The position numbers and the translations under genes were made by a program. From Verrucomicrobiota bacterium (GTDB lineage Bacteria; Verrucomicrobiota; Verrucomicrobiia; Chthoniobacterales; UBA10450), in assembly GCA_003218375.1 (NCBI GenBank), contig QHNH01000022.1, positions 62,001-126,000 on the forward strand: a stretch of 64,000 nucleotides of DNA, written 5' to 3'. The notes below the pieces were generated by a model, which saw nothing but the letters and a program-made list of their open reading frames with translations, was not told where the DNA came from and did no database searches. Position 1 is the stretch's first letter, and every line of letters begins with the position of its first letter. Of the stretch, positions 53,792 to 62,860 are shown piece after piece.

Positions 53792-55552
53792 GTGAGCGAG
53801 CGCATCCTAGGCGTGGAAGGCGGCGGCACCAAGACGGCCTGGGTTCTGGTCGAACAGGAAGGCGATTCGCTGCGCGTGCTCGATCAGGGGAAGCTGCCCC
53901 CTTCGAACTTCCGCCTCGTCTCAGCGGAACGGCTGCGGGCGATCTTTGAGCAAATGCCGGCCGATGCAAACCGGGTCGGAATGTTTCTCGCCGGTTGCGG
54001 GACGGAAGAAGACCGCGGCGTTTTGACGAAGTTATGCGGCCAGGTTTGGCCCAATGCGAAGATCATCGCCGGGAGCGATCGCGATTCCGGGCTGGCGGCT
54101 GCGCTCGGTCGCGGCGACGGCATCGCGGTCAACGCCGGAACCGGTGCGTCAGTCACCGGGCGTCGCGGGGACCGGATCGAGAAAGCCGGAGGGTGGGGTC
54201 ACATTTTGGGCGATGCTGGCGGCGGATATTTCCTCTCGCTCCAGGCGTTGCGTTTCATTCTGCGCGAATACGATCTGCACCGGGGCGAGGCCCAGTTTAC
54301 CGCCACGATTTTGCGCGCCCTGAGTTTGAACAGCCGCGACGAACTGGTCCGCTGGGCCCAGACCGCCGACAAAATGGACGTGGCGGGACTGGCGCCGGTC
54401 GTTTTCGAATGCGCGATGAACGGCGACGAAAGCGTGATGAAAATCGTCGATGAAGCTGCCGGAGTGTTGAGCGAATACACGGCGGCGGTCGCGACGCGGC
54501 TCGGTCTTCTCGCGCCGAAAGTGATTTTGCTCGGCGGTCTCTTTCAGCGGGATGGCGTCTACGTGCATGCTTTTCGCCGGAAACTGAAAAAGAATCTGTC
54601 CGACGCGCGGGTCTCGATGAGCGAGCACTCGCCGGAACTGGGCGCCGCCTGGCTCGCTTCGCAACGGGACGAGCACGCTGCGGTAACGTTCGCGCCCCGC
54701 GAGACCGAAACGGCAAATCTGGCCCGGGCCTCCACGGAGCAGCGAAATCCGCGCTCCGGAAACCTGGATAAGCTCAGCGCTCGCGAATTGGTGGAGCTGT
54801 TCGTCGAGGAGGAAAGTTTCGTCCAGGAAGCCATCCGCAAAGAAACGGCTTCGCTCGCGCGCGCGATCGAAATGGTGACGAAGTCGATTCGGAACGGCGG
54901 CCGTTTGTTTTACGTCGGCGCGGGAACGAGCGGGCGGCTCGGTGTTCTCGACGCGAGTGAGATCCCGCCTACGTTCAGCGCCTCGCCCGACAAAGTGCAG
55001 GGGATCATCGCTGGCGGCATTACCGCGCTCTCTCGCAGCGTGGAAGGCGCGGAAGATGAACGAGGCAGCGGCGCGCTCGCGATCGAGGAGCGCGGGGTGG
55101 GGAACGCGGACATCGTCTGCGGAATCACGGCGAGCGGACGGGCGCCATTCGTTCTCGGGGCCCTGGCCGAAGCGAAGAAGCGCGGTGCCCAGTCGATCCT
55201 GCTGACGTGCAATCCGGAGCGGAGTCGCGTCGAAGGTTGCGATCTCGAAATCGATCTTGCGACGGGTCCCGAGCTGCTCACGGGATCCACCCGGTTGAAA
55301 GCCGGGACCGCGACGAAGATCGCGCTGAACATCATCAGCACCGGCGCGATGGTGGCGCTGGGGAAAGTGCGCGGGAACCTGATGATCGAGCTGACGATTT
55401 CGAATACGAAACTGCGCGATCGCGCCATCCGGCTCGTCGGGGAGATCGCAAAGTGCGATGCGAGCGAAGCTGCGCAGCGTCTGGAATTGCACGGCTGGAA
55501 TGTGCGCGCGGCGCTGCAGGATGTTGGAGACGGCCTGCCCTCAGGCCGTTGA
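53792..55552 (+). CDS. Fused N-acetylglucosamine kinase (BadF/BadG type) and MurNAc-6-P etherase (MurQ)
   Basis: 586 residues. The N-terminal half (about 1-300) is an ASKHA sugar kinase with LGVEGGGTKTAWV, GTGASVTGRRG, GGWGHILGDAGGGYFLS and LLGGLF. The C-terminal half (about 310-580) is a SIS-domain MurQ: STEQRNPRSGNLDKLS, LFYVGAGTSGRLGVLDASEI, TASGRAPFVLGAL and GPELLTGSTRLKAGTATK. It should phosphorylate an amino sugar and cleave the lactyl ether of MurNAc-6-P, two steps of wall recycling on one chain. The last eight residues (GDGLPSGR) and the stop come from a family C repeat. Confidence 0.9.
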   Translation: MSERILGVEGGGTKTAWVLVEQEGDSLRVLDQGKLPPSNFRLVSAERLRAIFEQMPADANRVGMFLAGCGTEEDRGVLTKLCGQVWPNAKIIAGSDRDSGLAAALGRGDGIAVNAGTGASVTGRRGDRIEKAGGWGHILGDAGGGYFLSLQALRFILREYDLHRGEAQFTATILRALSLNSRDELVRWAQTADKMDVAGLAPVVFECAMNGDESVMKIVDEAAGVLSEYTAAVATRLGLLAPKVILLGGLFQRDGVYVHAFRRKLKKNLSDARVSMSEHSPELGAAWLASQRDEHAAVTFAPRETETANLARASTEQRNPRSGNLDKLSARELVELFVEEESFVQEAIRKETASLARAIEMVTKSIRNGGRLFYVGAGTSGRLGVLDASEIPPTFSASPDKVQGIIAGGITALSRSVEGAEDERGSGALAIEERGVGNADIVCGITASGRAPFVLGALAEAKKRGAQSILLTCNPERSRVEGCDLEIDLATGPELLTGSTRLKAGTATKIALNIISTGAMVALGKVRGNLMIELTISNTKLRDRAIRLVGEIAKCDASEAAQRLELHGWNVRAALQDVGDGLPSGR

Positions 55553-55600
55553 GGGTTTACTGCGAGGCGTGTCTCCCCGGCACGAGGGGTGCCGGCTCCA
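55525..55600. repeat. Palindromic element, family C copy 3, overlapping a coding end
   Basis: TGGAG foot, stem ACGGCCTGC-CC-TCAGGCCGT (one mismatch), spacer, then CCGGCACG-AGGG-GTGCCGG ending CTCCA. Its left half encodes the C-terminal GDGLPSGR and stop of the kinase-MurQ fusion. Confidence 0.86.
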
Positions 55601-55610
55601 ATGGAAAAGA

Positions 55611-56099
55611 CTAGCGCGCCGCGATGCGCTGCGACCGATGTCCGCGATGATGCTTCGCGACGCGGTGTGACGAGTGGCTTCGCTTCCGCGCCTGGGCCGT
55701 CCGCTGCCGGTGATGCATTACCGGTTGCACCGACTTGCTGTCATCGGTCTGGGTTCGATCGCTCGGCCCGGGCGCGCAATCGTTGAAGTCATCGCCCACG
55801 CAATAGCGTGCGAAGACCTCCGGCGTCACCAGCCGCGAGCAGACGTTCCCGCTGTGAGAGCGCAGGACGAAGCTGTAAAGGCCGGCTTCCTGCGCCGTCC
55901 AGCATTCGCGCGGCGGAACCAGAATAGGCCGCCGCGACGTTCCCGTCGGTCCGCGAAAGACAAACGAGTGGACGCCCTGGCAGCCGAACACCTCCACGTA
56001 TGGCACCTGCCGCGACTTCTTTTCCACGACCACCGCGGCGAACGCGCCTCCGGCGAAAGCTAGGACCAGAAGCGAACCGGCGAAGAGTTTGGAGCGCAT
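55611..56099 (-). CDS. Hypothetical secreted protein with His/Arg-rich tail
   Basis: 162 residues. A signal peptide (MRSKLFAGSLLVLAFAGGAFA) is followed by a core with five cysteines (VFGCQGVHSF, PPRECWTAQE, GNVCSRL, ARYCVGDDFNDCAP). The last 40 residues are His, Arg, Gln and Ser-rich. No family is recognised. It is separated by a palindromic element from the convergent kinase-MurQ gene. Confidence 0.5.
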   Translation of the reverse strand: MRSKLFAGSLLVLAFAGGAFAAVVVEKKSRQVPYVEVFGCQGVHSFVFRGPTGTSRRPILVPPRECWTAQEAGLYSFVLRSHSGNVCSRLVTPEVFARYCVGDDFNDCAPGPSDRTQTDDSKSVQPVMHHRQRTAQARKRSHSSHRVAKHHRGHRSQRIAAR

Positions 56100-56279
56100 A
56101 ATGAAGTGGTTGAGCGAACACCGGCGTTCTAGTCTTTTCGACTCCAGGCCGCCAGCAATTTATTCGTCTCCGCCTAACAAACGGGCGTCCGCAAAAAGCG
56201 TCCCGGGATTTTCAAAATTCTTTAAGCGCAGCCGCGCCACCGCGTGCGAAGCAAAATAAACCAACTCAAAGGAAAACAT

Positions 56280-56429
56280 ATGCTCTGGACTATCTTTGTT
56301 GTGCTGCTGATTCTCGCGTTGCTGGGATTCATCAACGTCTATTCCATTGGGAATTTCGTTTACCTGCTTCTCCTGGCCGCGGTGATCGTCCTGATCATCC
56401 AACTGGTCACCGGCCGGCGCTCGCTCTAA
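56280..56429 (+). CDS. lmo0937-family small membrane protein
   Basis: 49 residues from the ATG at 56280, with an AAAGGA Shine-Dalgarno-like sequence 6 bp upstream. Sequence MLWTIFVVLLILALLGFINV, then GNFVYLLLLAAVIVLIIQLV matches the lmo0937/DUF5670 group with two hydrophobic segments. Function is unknown. A 12-codon upstream extension is less likely. Confidence 0.8.
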   Translation: MLWTIFVVLLILALLGFINVYSIGNFVYLLLLAAVIVLIIQLVTGRRSL

Positions 56430-56440
56430 CGCTCCGTCAC

Positions 56441-56668
56441 GTGAAACCAGCCGGAATTCTCGGGATCATTCTGATCGCGGTTGGGATCATCGCCCTCGCC
56501 TACGGAGGCTACACGAGTTACACCACGAAAGAGAACGTGGCCAAGCTCGGCCCGATCGAAATCAACAAGCACGAAGAACATCCCGTCCCGCTCGGGCCAA
56601 TCATCGGCGGCGTTTGCATCGGCGGCGGAATTATCCTGGTGCTGACCGGGAACCGAAAGGCGGCGTAG
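56441..56668 (+). CDS. DUF3185 family small membrane protein
   Basis: 75 residues from GTG. Two glycine-rich membrane segments (ILGIILIAVGIIALAYGGYT and IIGGVCIGGGIILVLTG) flank a short charged loop (KLGPIEINKHEEHPVPLG), the DUF3185 pattern. It follows the lmo0937 gene by 11 bp and is probably co-transcribed. Such genes often appear near stress functions; no direct role is known. Confidence 0.78.
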   Translation: MKPAGILGIILIAVGIIALAYGGYTSYTTKENVAKLGPIEINKHEEHPVPLGPIIGGVCIGGGIILVLTGNRKAA

Positions 56669-56717
56669 GCCGCAATCATCTTTTCTTCACGCTGGTTCGC
56701 TGATTGAATAACCGCCG

Positions 56718-58052
56718 ATGCGCGCGGCGGACCGCTCTGGAATTCGCTGGCTTTTGGCCGAGCTTACGGAACTCGTAGCGGGCGGCATCTTAAGCGCCGA
56801 GACCGCTGAGGCGCTACGGGAACATTACGCGACGACGGATTCAGGAGAACCGCGCCGGATCGGATTCGTCCTCTCCGCGATTCTCGGTTCGCTGCTGGTG
56901 GGCGCCGGAATCATCCTGCTGGTCGCCCACAACTGGGATTTCCTCAGCCGGCCCATTCGTTGTGTGATTGCATTCACGCCCTTGGTCCTGAGCCAGGCGC
57001 TCGCCATTTTCGTCCTGCTGCGCCGGAATGAGTCCGCGCCCTGGCGCGAAGCCGCCGCGATCCTGAACGTCGCCGCCATCGGCACCGCGATTGCGCTCGT
57101 CAGCCAGACTTATCAGATCCAGGGCGACTTCGCCCGGTTCGTCCTCGTGTGGATACTGCTCGCGCTGCCCGTCGTCTACGTGTTGAGGACCAGTCTCGGC
57201 CTCGCGATTTATTTTGTTGGCGCCACCGTGTGGGTTCTCTCCTCGAAAGGCGGGCCCTTCTTCGGGGCGCGGCCTAACGACCTGTGGGTCTGGGCGCTGT
57301 TAGCGCTCGGTGTTCCCGCGTTCATCGCGAGCTTGCGGCAGGATCGGAACAGCTACGGAACCCTCCTCGCTCTGGCCGCGCTCGCCGTGGCCTCGGCCTT
57401 CTCGTTAGGTCAGACCGACGAGATAGGCGCGCAATCTTTCTGGCGCGGTTCCTTTGCTGCGTTCTGGACTGTCGTGTATCTGGTCGGCGCCGCGGCCTTC
57501 AAGGATTGGCGGGCCACGCGTCCGCATCCTTTCGTGGTTGCCGGTTGGATCGGCATTCTGTCGCTCGCGATCTTCCTAAGTTTTAAGGAGAGCTGGCGGA
57601 CCCAACGATGGCAGAACGCGGTGGATCTGATGCCGCGACATTATCCCGATGTGCTCGCCACGGGAATTCAGATCGCATGGGTCCTCGCGGCGCTTTTGTT
57701 CGCGGCTTATGCGCTCTGGAAGGAGCGAAAGGTTAACCTCGCGCCCGCCGCGTTCGCGCCCATCGCTCTCCTGGCTTGGGGGATCGCGAAGTCGACCGGC
57801 GATCCGCTCGTTCCTTCGCTGCTGCTGAATTTTTTTATGCTCGGGCTCGGCGTCTTCACCCTCTTGCGCGCCATTCGGGCCGGGCGCGTTTTCGAAGCGA
57901 ACCTCGGCATGCTCGTCGTTGCCATCCTGGCCATCGCGAGATTCTTCGATAACGATCTTGAGTTTGTCGTGCGCGGCATAGCGTTCATCGCGATCGGCCT
58001 CGGGTTTCTCGGGACGAATCTCGTCGTGTTCAAGCGGAGAGCGCGCGCGTGA
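56718..58052 (+). CDS. DUF2157 multi-spanning membrane protein
   Basis: 444 residues. A short soluble N-terminal segment (LAELTELVAGGILSAETAEA, then LREHY) is followed by about 12 membrane segments (LLVGAGIILLVAHNWDFLSR is the family hallmark). It is coupled by GTGA to a GDYXXLXY protein, the usual partner. Together they are thought to form a membrane complex; the role is unknown. Confidence 0.86.
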   Translation: MRAADRSGIRWLLAELTELVAGGILSAETAEALREHYATTDSGEPRRIGFVLSAILGSLLVGAGIILLVAHNWDFLSRPIRCVIAFTPLVLSQALAIFVLLRRNESAPWREAAAILNVAAIGTAIALVSQTYQIQGDFARFVLVWILLALPVVYVLRTSLGLAIYFVGATVWVLSSKGGPFFGARPNDLWVWALLALGVPAFIASLRQDRNSYGTLLALAALAVASAFSLGQTDEIGAQSFWRGSFAAFWTVVYLVGAAAFKDWRATRPHPFVVAGWIGILSLAIFLSFKESWRTQRWQNAVDLMPRHYPDVLATGIQIAWVLAALLFAAYALWKERKVNLAPAAFAPIALLAWGIAKSTGDPLVPSLLLNFFMLGLGVFTLLRAIRAGRVFEANLGMLVVAILAIARFFDNDLEFVVRGIAFIAIGLGFLGTNLVVFKRRARA

Positions 58053-58591
58053 AATCCTGGCGGCTTGTTGTTTTCGCGGTGGTCGGCCTCGCCCAACTGG
58101 CGGTGCCAGCGTCCCTGATTTGGAAACGAGAGCAGACCCTGCGGCATGGGAGCATTTGGAAATTTCGCACCGCGCCCGTGGATCCGGTCGATGCTTTCCG
58201 CGGCCGCTACGTCGCGCTCGATTTTGAGGCAGAAGGCCAGACTATCTCGCCGCCGCCAACCCTCGGGTACAACGCAAAGGTTTTTGTGACTTTGCGACTG
58301 AACGCAGAAGGTTTCGCCGAAATCGACCAGGTGTTACCGAGCCGGCCGGCAGTTGACGATTTCATTGAAGCGCAACTTCGAGGGATAACCGTCTCCTTGC
58401 CCTTCGACAAATATTGGGTCACCGAGCGCGACGCTCCCGCGGCTGAGACCGCCTATCGCGCCCAAAGCCGGCGCGACAAACAGAACGCCTTCGCCACCGT
58501 GCGCGTCTACCGCGGCGACGCCGCGCTCGAACAACTCTATCTCGACGGCCAGCCGTTGGGCGAATACCTGCGGGCGAACGCAGCGAAATAA
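58049..58591 (+). CDS. GDYXXLXY domain protein
   Basis: 180 residues from GTG. An N-terminal membrane segment (WRLVVFAVVGLAQLAVPASL) is followed by the domain motif RGRYVALDFE (in place of GDYxxLxY) and a later WVTERDAPAAE. It overlaps the DUF2157 gene by four bases, the standard gene pair. The motif's first Asp is Arg here. The gene ends just before a family A REP. Confidence 0.85.
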   Translation: MKSWRLVVFAVVGLAQLAVPASLIWKREQTLRHGSIWKFRTAPVDPVDAFRGRYVALDFEAEGQTISPPPTLGYNAKVFVTLRLNAEGFAEIDQVLPSRPAVDDFIEAQLRGITVSLPFDKYWVTERDAPAAETAYRAQSRRDKQNAFATVRVYRGDAALEQLYLDGQPLGEYLRANAAK

Positions 58592-58592
58592 T

Positions 58593-58678
58593 CTTCTGTA
58601 GCCGTCGCCCTGTGGGCTACGCGGGAGCGGCTTCGAAAGGTTTCTCTCACGCTTCGCACAGCGAAGCGGCTACAGAAG
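58593..58678. repeat. REP pair, family A copy 5
   Basis: CTTCTGTAG with stem CGTCGCCC-TGT-GGGCTACG (one mismatch), spacer, then GCTTCGCACAGCGAAGC ending GGCTACAGAAG. It lies between the convergent GDYXXLXY and HtrA genes. Confidence 0.86.
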
Positions 58679-58692
58679 AATTGCGACCGCGA

Positions 58693-60174
58693 TTACCCGT
58701 CCGCCTTCAGCACCGCGAACGTCTTGCTCCCTTTGCGATCCAAGTAGAGCAGCACGCCCTTCCGTGGATCGGCCTTGTTCAACGCGTCTTTGAACGACGC
58801 CAGGCTCGTGATCTTCCGGCCGTCCACTTCCGTGATCACGTCTTCCCGCTGAATATCCTGCGCGGCGGCCAGGCTGTTCTCGGCCACGTCGGTCACGATC
58901 ACGCCCCGGTCGACGCCAAGCTTGAGACGCGTGGCCACTTCTTTCGTCAGCTCCTGCACCTGGAGTCCGAACTTGTTCGAAGACTCCTCCGGCTTTGTCG
59001 GCGCCGGCGGTTTGATCTCGTTCGATGCCTGTGAAATCTCGTTGGGCAGCTCGCCCGTCGTCACCGGAATCTTGAGCGTCTGTCCCTTTCGCCAAACAGT
59101 CAGCTCCACGTTTTGCCCGATCTTCTTTTTCAAAATCTCCCGCTGCAGCTGCGTGTCGGTGGTCACCGCGGCGCCATCGACTTTGGTGATGACGTCGAAG
59201 GGCCGGAGATCGCTCTTGTAAGCGGGCGCGTCGGCCTCGATCGTCCGCACCACCACGCCCTTGTCGAGTCCCTTGAACAAATCGCGGATCGTCGGGTCGT
59301 CGCCTAACGACTCGATCCGGATGCCGAGCCAAGGTCGCACGATCTTGTGCCCGGCGATGAGCTGCTGTCCGATCTCGTTCGTCAGGTTGCTCGGGATGGC
59401 GAACCCGAGCCCGCGATTGAGCCCGTTGATGAGCGTGTTCATCCCGACCACTTTCCCATCGATGTCGCAAAGCGGGCCGCCGCTGTTCCCCGGATTGATC
59501 GAGGCGTCGGTCTGCAAGTAATCCGAGATCGAATAGCCGCCGGTCGCGATCAATTTGCTCCGGCCTTTCCCGCTGATCACGCCGTAGGTGAACGTGTAAT
59601 CGAGCTTGAACGGCGCGCCGATGGCGAACGCGAACTGCCCCACCCGCACCGTCTCGCTGTCGGCGAACTGCACCACCGGAAGGTTCGTGGCCTCGATCTT
59701 GATGACCGCGATGTCCGTCTTTTCGTCGGTGCCCACGACCTTCGCTTTGAATTCGCGGCCGTCCTTCAGCTTCACATCCACCTGGTCCGCGCCTTCAACG
59801 ACATGATAGTTCGTGTAGATGAAACCGTCGGCCCGGACGATGAACCCCGAGCCTTCACTTTGAATCGGCTGCAACGAGCGCGGCCCGCGGCGCGGCGCGC
59901 TTTCATCCTGCGGGCCCTGGAAAAACAGATCGTCGAGCGCCGAAGTGTCCGGCCCGTCGTTCTTCTTCGTGACTTCGATAATGACCACGGTCGGCGCGAC
60001 GATTTCGAAAACTTTCGTGAAGGCGCTGTTGAGCTGATGAACGACGTCCTTGCCCGCATCAGCCGCTTCCGGCCGAACGGTGGAAGTCGGGCCGGTTTCC
60101 GGTTGGGCGAGCGGCGGTGCGGCGCGCAATGAAAACACAGCTAACAGAACGAGGATGAGAAACGTGAATCGCAT
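58693..60174 (-). CDS. HtrA/DegP-type serine endoprotease with two PDZ domains
   Basis: 493 residues. A signal peptide (LTFLILVLLAVFSLRAAPPL-like, ending PLA) precedes the trypsin-like domain with an intact triad: His124 in YTNYHVV, Asp154 in TDIAVIK and Ser231 in GNSGGPL. Two PDZ domains follow (about 275-365, KGVVVRTIEADAPAYKSDLR; and about 400-490, VIVTDVAENSLAAAQDIQRE). It degrades or refolds periplasmic proteins. It contrasts with the inactive HtrA-like gene at 48135. Confidence 0.94.
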   Translation of the reverse strand: MRFTFLILVLLAVFSLRAAPPLAQPETGPTSTVRPEAADAGKDVVHQLNSAFTKVFEIVAPTVVIIEVTKKNDGPDTSALDDLFFQGPQDESAPRRGPRSLQPIQSEGSGFIVRADGFIYTNYHVVEGADQVDVKLKDGREFKAKVVGTDEKTDIAVIKIEATNLPVVQFADSETVRVGQFAFAIGAPFKLDYTFTYGVISGKGRSKLIATGGYSISDYLQTDASINPGNSGGPLCDIDGKVVGMNTLINGLNRGLGFAIPSNLTNEIGQQLIAGHKIVRPWLGIRIESLGDDPTIRDLFKGLDKGVVVRTIEADAPAYKSDLRPFDVITKVDGAAVTTDTQLQREILKKKIGQNVELTVWRKGQTLKIPVTTGELPNEISQASNEIKPPAPTKPEESSNKFGLQVQELTKEVATRLKLGVDRGVIVTDVAENSLAAAQDIQREDVITEVDGRKITSLASFKDALNKADPRKGVLLYLDRKGSKTFAVLKADG

Positions 60175-60237
60175 GACTTCCCCCTTGGACAGGACTTCTA
60201 CGATAGCTGTTCAACCGCGAGCGCGCGACTTTCTGCT

Positions 60238-60353
60238 CTGGGGAGCGCACGCGCCTCGCGTGCTGGTTTCGGCGCCCACGCCGAAACAATGCCTTTGAAA
60301 GTCCGCGATGGCGGGGCGCCATCGCCAGCACGCAAGGCGCGTGCGCTCCCCAG
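60238..60353. repeat. Long palindromic element, family G
   Basis: Outer arms CTGGGGAGCGCACGCGCC and GGCGCGTGCGCTCCCCAG are inverted. Inside are hairpins TTTCGGCG-CCCA-CGCCGAAA and GCGATGGCG-GGG-CGCCATCGC. It contains the GGAG foot on both sides. Located between divergent htrA and kamA, so it may hold or separate their promoters. Confidence 0.8.
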
Positions 60354-60401
60354 ATTGACACGATCCTTAACCCCCTTAACGTTTCCGTTCACCACTAAAA
60401 A

Positions 60402-61607
60402 ATGCTCACTCTTGCCCAAGGGAAAATGGATGGAAAAGAGTTCATCTCGCCCGCGCCCGGCTATTGGCCCGGGATCCCGCCGGAACTCTGGAACGATTGG
60501 AAATGGCAGCTCAAGAACCGGGTCACCTCGCTGACCCAGCTCGAGCAGCACCTCGAACTTTCGAATGAAGAACGGAGCGGCGTTCTTCTCTCCGGCGACA
60601 AACTCGCGCTCGCCGTCACGCCGCACTTTTTCAACCTGATCCCGCGCGATAACCCTGAGGATCCGATTCGGCGCCAGGTCATCCCGCGGATTGAGGAAAC
60701 CTGGACTTCGCCTTACGACATGATCGACCCGTGCGGCGAAGATTCACACATGCCGGTGCCCGGGTTGGTGCATCGCTATCCGGACCGTGTCCTGTTTCTG
60801 GTGACTGATCGCTGCGCGAGCTACTGCCGTTATTGCACGCGGAGCCGCGTCGTCAGCGGCGTCGGCGAACAGGAATTGCACACCGATTTCGAACAGGCCT
60901 TCCGTTATCTCGAACAACACACCGAAGTCCGCGACGTCCTCCTTTCCGGCGGCGACGCCCTCATCTTCAGCGACGATAAACTCGAAGGCATCCTGAAGCG
61001 CCTCCGCGCCATCCCGCACATCGAGTTTCTCCGGATCGGCACCCGGGTCCCGATCTTCCTGCCGCAACGCATCACCCCCGAGCTTTGCGCGATGCTGCAA
61101 AAATATCATCCGCTCTGGATGAGCGTGCATGGGAATCATCCGCGCGAGCTGACTGTCGAAGTGAAAGAGGCGCTCGAACGCCTCGCGAACGCTGGCATCC
61201 CGCTCGGCAACCAAAGCGTCCTCCTCGCCGGCGTGAATGACGACATCGAGACGATGAAGACGCTCGTGCAAAAACTCCTCATGTGCCGCGTGCGTCCGTA
61301 CTACGTCTATCAGTGCGACCTGATCACCGGCTCAGCCCATCTGCGCTCGTCGGTCGCGAAAGGGATCGAGATCATCGAAGGCTTGCGCGGTCACACTACC
61401 GGTTACGGCGTCCCCCAATTTGTCATCGACGCTCCGGGCGGCGGCGGCAAAGTCCCGATCAATCCCGGTTACGTCCTCTATCACGACAACGAAAAAATCG
61501 TGATCCGAAATTACGAAGGCAAAATCTTCGAGTATCCCGAGACCGGGAACGAAAACGTCCAGTTCGCCCCTCAAAGGGAGTATCATGATGAGTACCTTTA
61601 TTCATGA
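60402..61607 (+). CDS. kamA: KamA-family radical SAM aminomutase (lysine 2,3-aminomutase-like)
   Basis: 401 residues; a second ATG lies at 60426. The radical-SAM cluster motif is CASYCRYC in FLVTDRCASYCRYCTRSRVV. The PLP lysine lies in DAPGGGGKVPINPGY. The length fits KamA rather than the shorter EpmB. It may make beta-lysine or modify a relative; no ablB gene is near. The stop is followed by copies of its own 3' end: the core at 61581-61607 (protein YHDEYLYS) recurs at about 61720, 62834, 62974 and 63816. Confidence 0.9.
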   Translation: MLTLAQGKMDGKEFISPAPGYWPGIPPELWNDWKWQLKNRVTSLTQLEQHLELSNEERSGVLLSGDKLALAVTPHFFNLIPRDNPEDPIRRQVIPRIEETWTSPYDMIDPCGEDSHMPVPGLVHRYPDRVLFLVTDRCASYCRYCTRSRVVSGVGEQELHTDFEQAFRYLEQHTEVRDVLLSGGDALIFSDDKLEGILKRLRAIPHIEFLRIGTRVPIFLPQRITPELCAMLQKYHPLWMSVHGNHPRELTVEVKEALERLANAGIPLGNQSVLLAGVNDDIETMKTLVQKLLMCRVRPYYVYQCDLITGSAHLRSSVAKGIEIIEGLRGHTTGYGVPQFVIDAPGGGGKVPINPGYVLYHDNEKIVIRNYEGKIFEYPETGNENVQFAPQREYHDEYLYS

Positions 61608-61740
61608 GGGGCTCTGCTATCTGAGAAAACGTCGTCCCGCAGCGTGAATGGAGCCGGCGGGAGCCGAGCAACATAGATGGGAAAGCCGTCAGGTCGAGCG
61701 AGCGGCGCGAGTGAGTCAATATCACGACGAGTCTTTGCAA
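61608..61740 (+). repeat. Spacer repeat S copy 1 plus decayed kamA-end core
   Basis: 112 bp starting GGGGCTCTGCTATCTGAGA and ending GTGAGTCAA is nearly identical to 62861-62973. It is followed by TATCACGACGAG at 61720, a decayed copy of the kamA 3' core. It lies between the intact kamA and the first cargo gene. Confidence 0.8.
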
Positions 61741-61878
61741 ACACGCGCCGTCGAATTGGATTAGAGCGAAATCTGGAGAGTAGGCATCCAGAAACAAAGT
61801 TGGCGAAAAAAAGACGCGCACGTGGTGTTCGCCCTACGTAGAACTTAGGTGGCGCAGTCTCGCCAGAGGTACCTCACC

Positions 61879-62619
61879 ATGACCTATCGCACCCACTACC
61901 TTGCTACCGTTACCCTGCTCTCGCTCTTGTCGGCGCCAGTCTTGGCCGAAACGCTGCCCGAATTTCGCCCGGCCCTGCTCGGATCGTTCCGCCGATCATT
62001 AATCAATACGATTAATACGGAGTCGTTGATGAAACGCGGCCAGGGAGATGCCGTCGTCATGTTCACGGCCGGAATCTCCGCGTCAGGCTATGGCTACGTT
62101 TGGGAAACATATCGCGGGACACCCAATTCCCACCTGCTTAGTAAAGAGCTGATGGACCGGACCAGCCAGGCACAATTCGAGCCGGCGGTTTACAAACACC
62201 TGCATGTCGGCGTGAGTCTCACGGGGGCGGTCAGCTTTTCCATCGTCGGTGGGAAACCTCACTTGCGCATTTTTCTCAATCAGGAGGAGAGCGACTTGAA
62301 ACAGGGCAAAGATTTTATCGCGCCCCAACTTGCTTTTGTTGCGGGCAATCCAAAATTCGAGGGAGTTTACTATCCCGGCCATGTGGTGACTGGTCCGGGC
62401 GTCGCCGCCGTGACCCTGGATATAGACGTCAATGGGAAGGTCCAAAACGCGATCCTGGCGTATGAACATCCCGCCGGTAAGGGCTTCGGCGCCGAAGCCG
62501 TCGATGGGCTGCGCAAAGCGGTCTTCATTCCTGGCTTTCGTAACGGCAAAGCGGTGCCTTGCCGATTCACCTTTCCAGTTATTTTTTCCGGTACGAGTCG
62601 CGCGCCCAAGACTGGTTAG
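61879..62619 (+). CDS. TonB C-terminal-like secreted protein (cargo between kamA-end copies)
   Basis: 246 residues from the ATG at 61879, with AGAGGT 12 bp upstream; a GTG at 61849 is possible. A signal peptide (TVTLLSLLSAPVLA) is followed by an alpha/beta N-terminal region and a C-terminal domain that resembles TonB (GVAAVTLDIDVNGKVQNAIL, FGAEAVDGLRKAVFIPGFRN). It lacks an N-terminal membrane anchor with Pro-rich linker, so it is not a classical TonB. It is the first cargo gene in the array. Confidence 0.65.
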   Translation: MTYRTHYLATVTLLSLLSAPVLAETLPEFRPALLGSFRRSLINTINTESLMKRGQGDAVVMFTAGISASGYGYVWETYRGTPNSHLLSKELMDRTSQAQFEPAVYKHLHVGVSLTGAVSFSIVGGKPHLRIFLNQEESDLKQGKDFIAPQLAFVAGNPKFEGVYYPGHVVTGPGVAAVTLDIDVNGKVQNAILAYEHPAGKGFGAEAVDGLRKAVFIPGFRNGKAVPCRFTFPVIFSGTSRAPKTG

Positions 62620-62660
62620 GGTCCGGTCGCGTTTTGCGCCATTCCGACGAGCCCACCCAT

Positions 62661-62860
62661 GGCGCTCCCAGTTCGTCATCGACGCCCCCTGCGGCGGCAA
62701 AGTCCCGATTAATCCCGGCTACGTCCTCTATCACGACAACGAAAAAATCGTGATCCGGAATTACGAAGGCAACATCTTCGAATACCCCGAGACCGGCAGT
62801 GACCAATCCGTCCAGTTCGCCCCTCAAAGGGAGTATCACGATGAATATCTTTATTCGTGA
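62661..62860 (+). pseudogene. kamA 3'-end copy B (about 65 codons, no 5' part)
   Basis: The frame reads QFVIDAPCGGKVPINPGYVL to HDEYLYS, matching the C-terminus of kamA with an in-frame loss of one Gly and several substitutions, for example NIFEYPETGSDQSV against KIFEYPETGNENV. The last part (about 62820 on) is almost identical to kamA. No radical-SAM core is present, so it cannot function as an enzyme. Confidence 0.85.

Noticed and set aside
54149-55492. 447-codon frame antisense to the kinase-MurQ fusion
   Set aside because: Shadow of an identified gene, with low-complexity Arg/Gln-rich translation.
62432-62660. Upstream part of the 142-codon frame that ends at 62860
   Set aside because: This part is a shadow of the TonB-like gene; only the kamA-like segment from about 62661 has family similarity.
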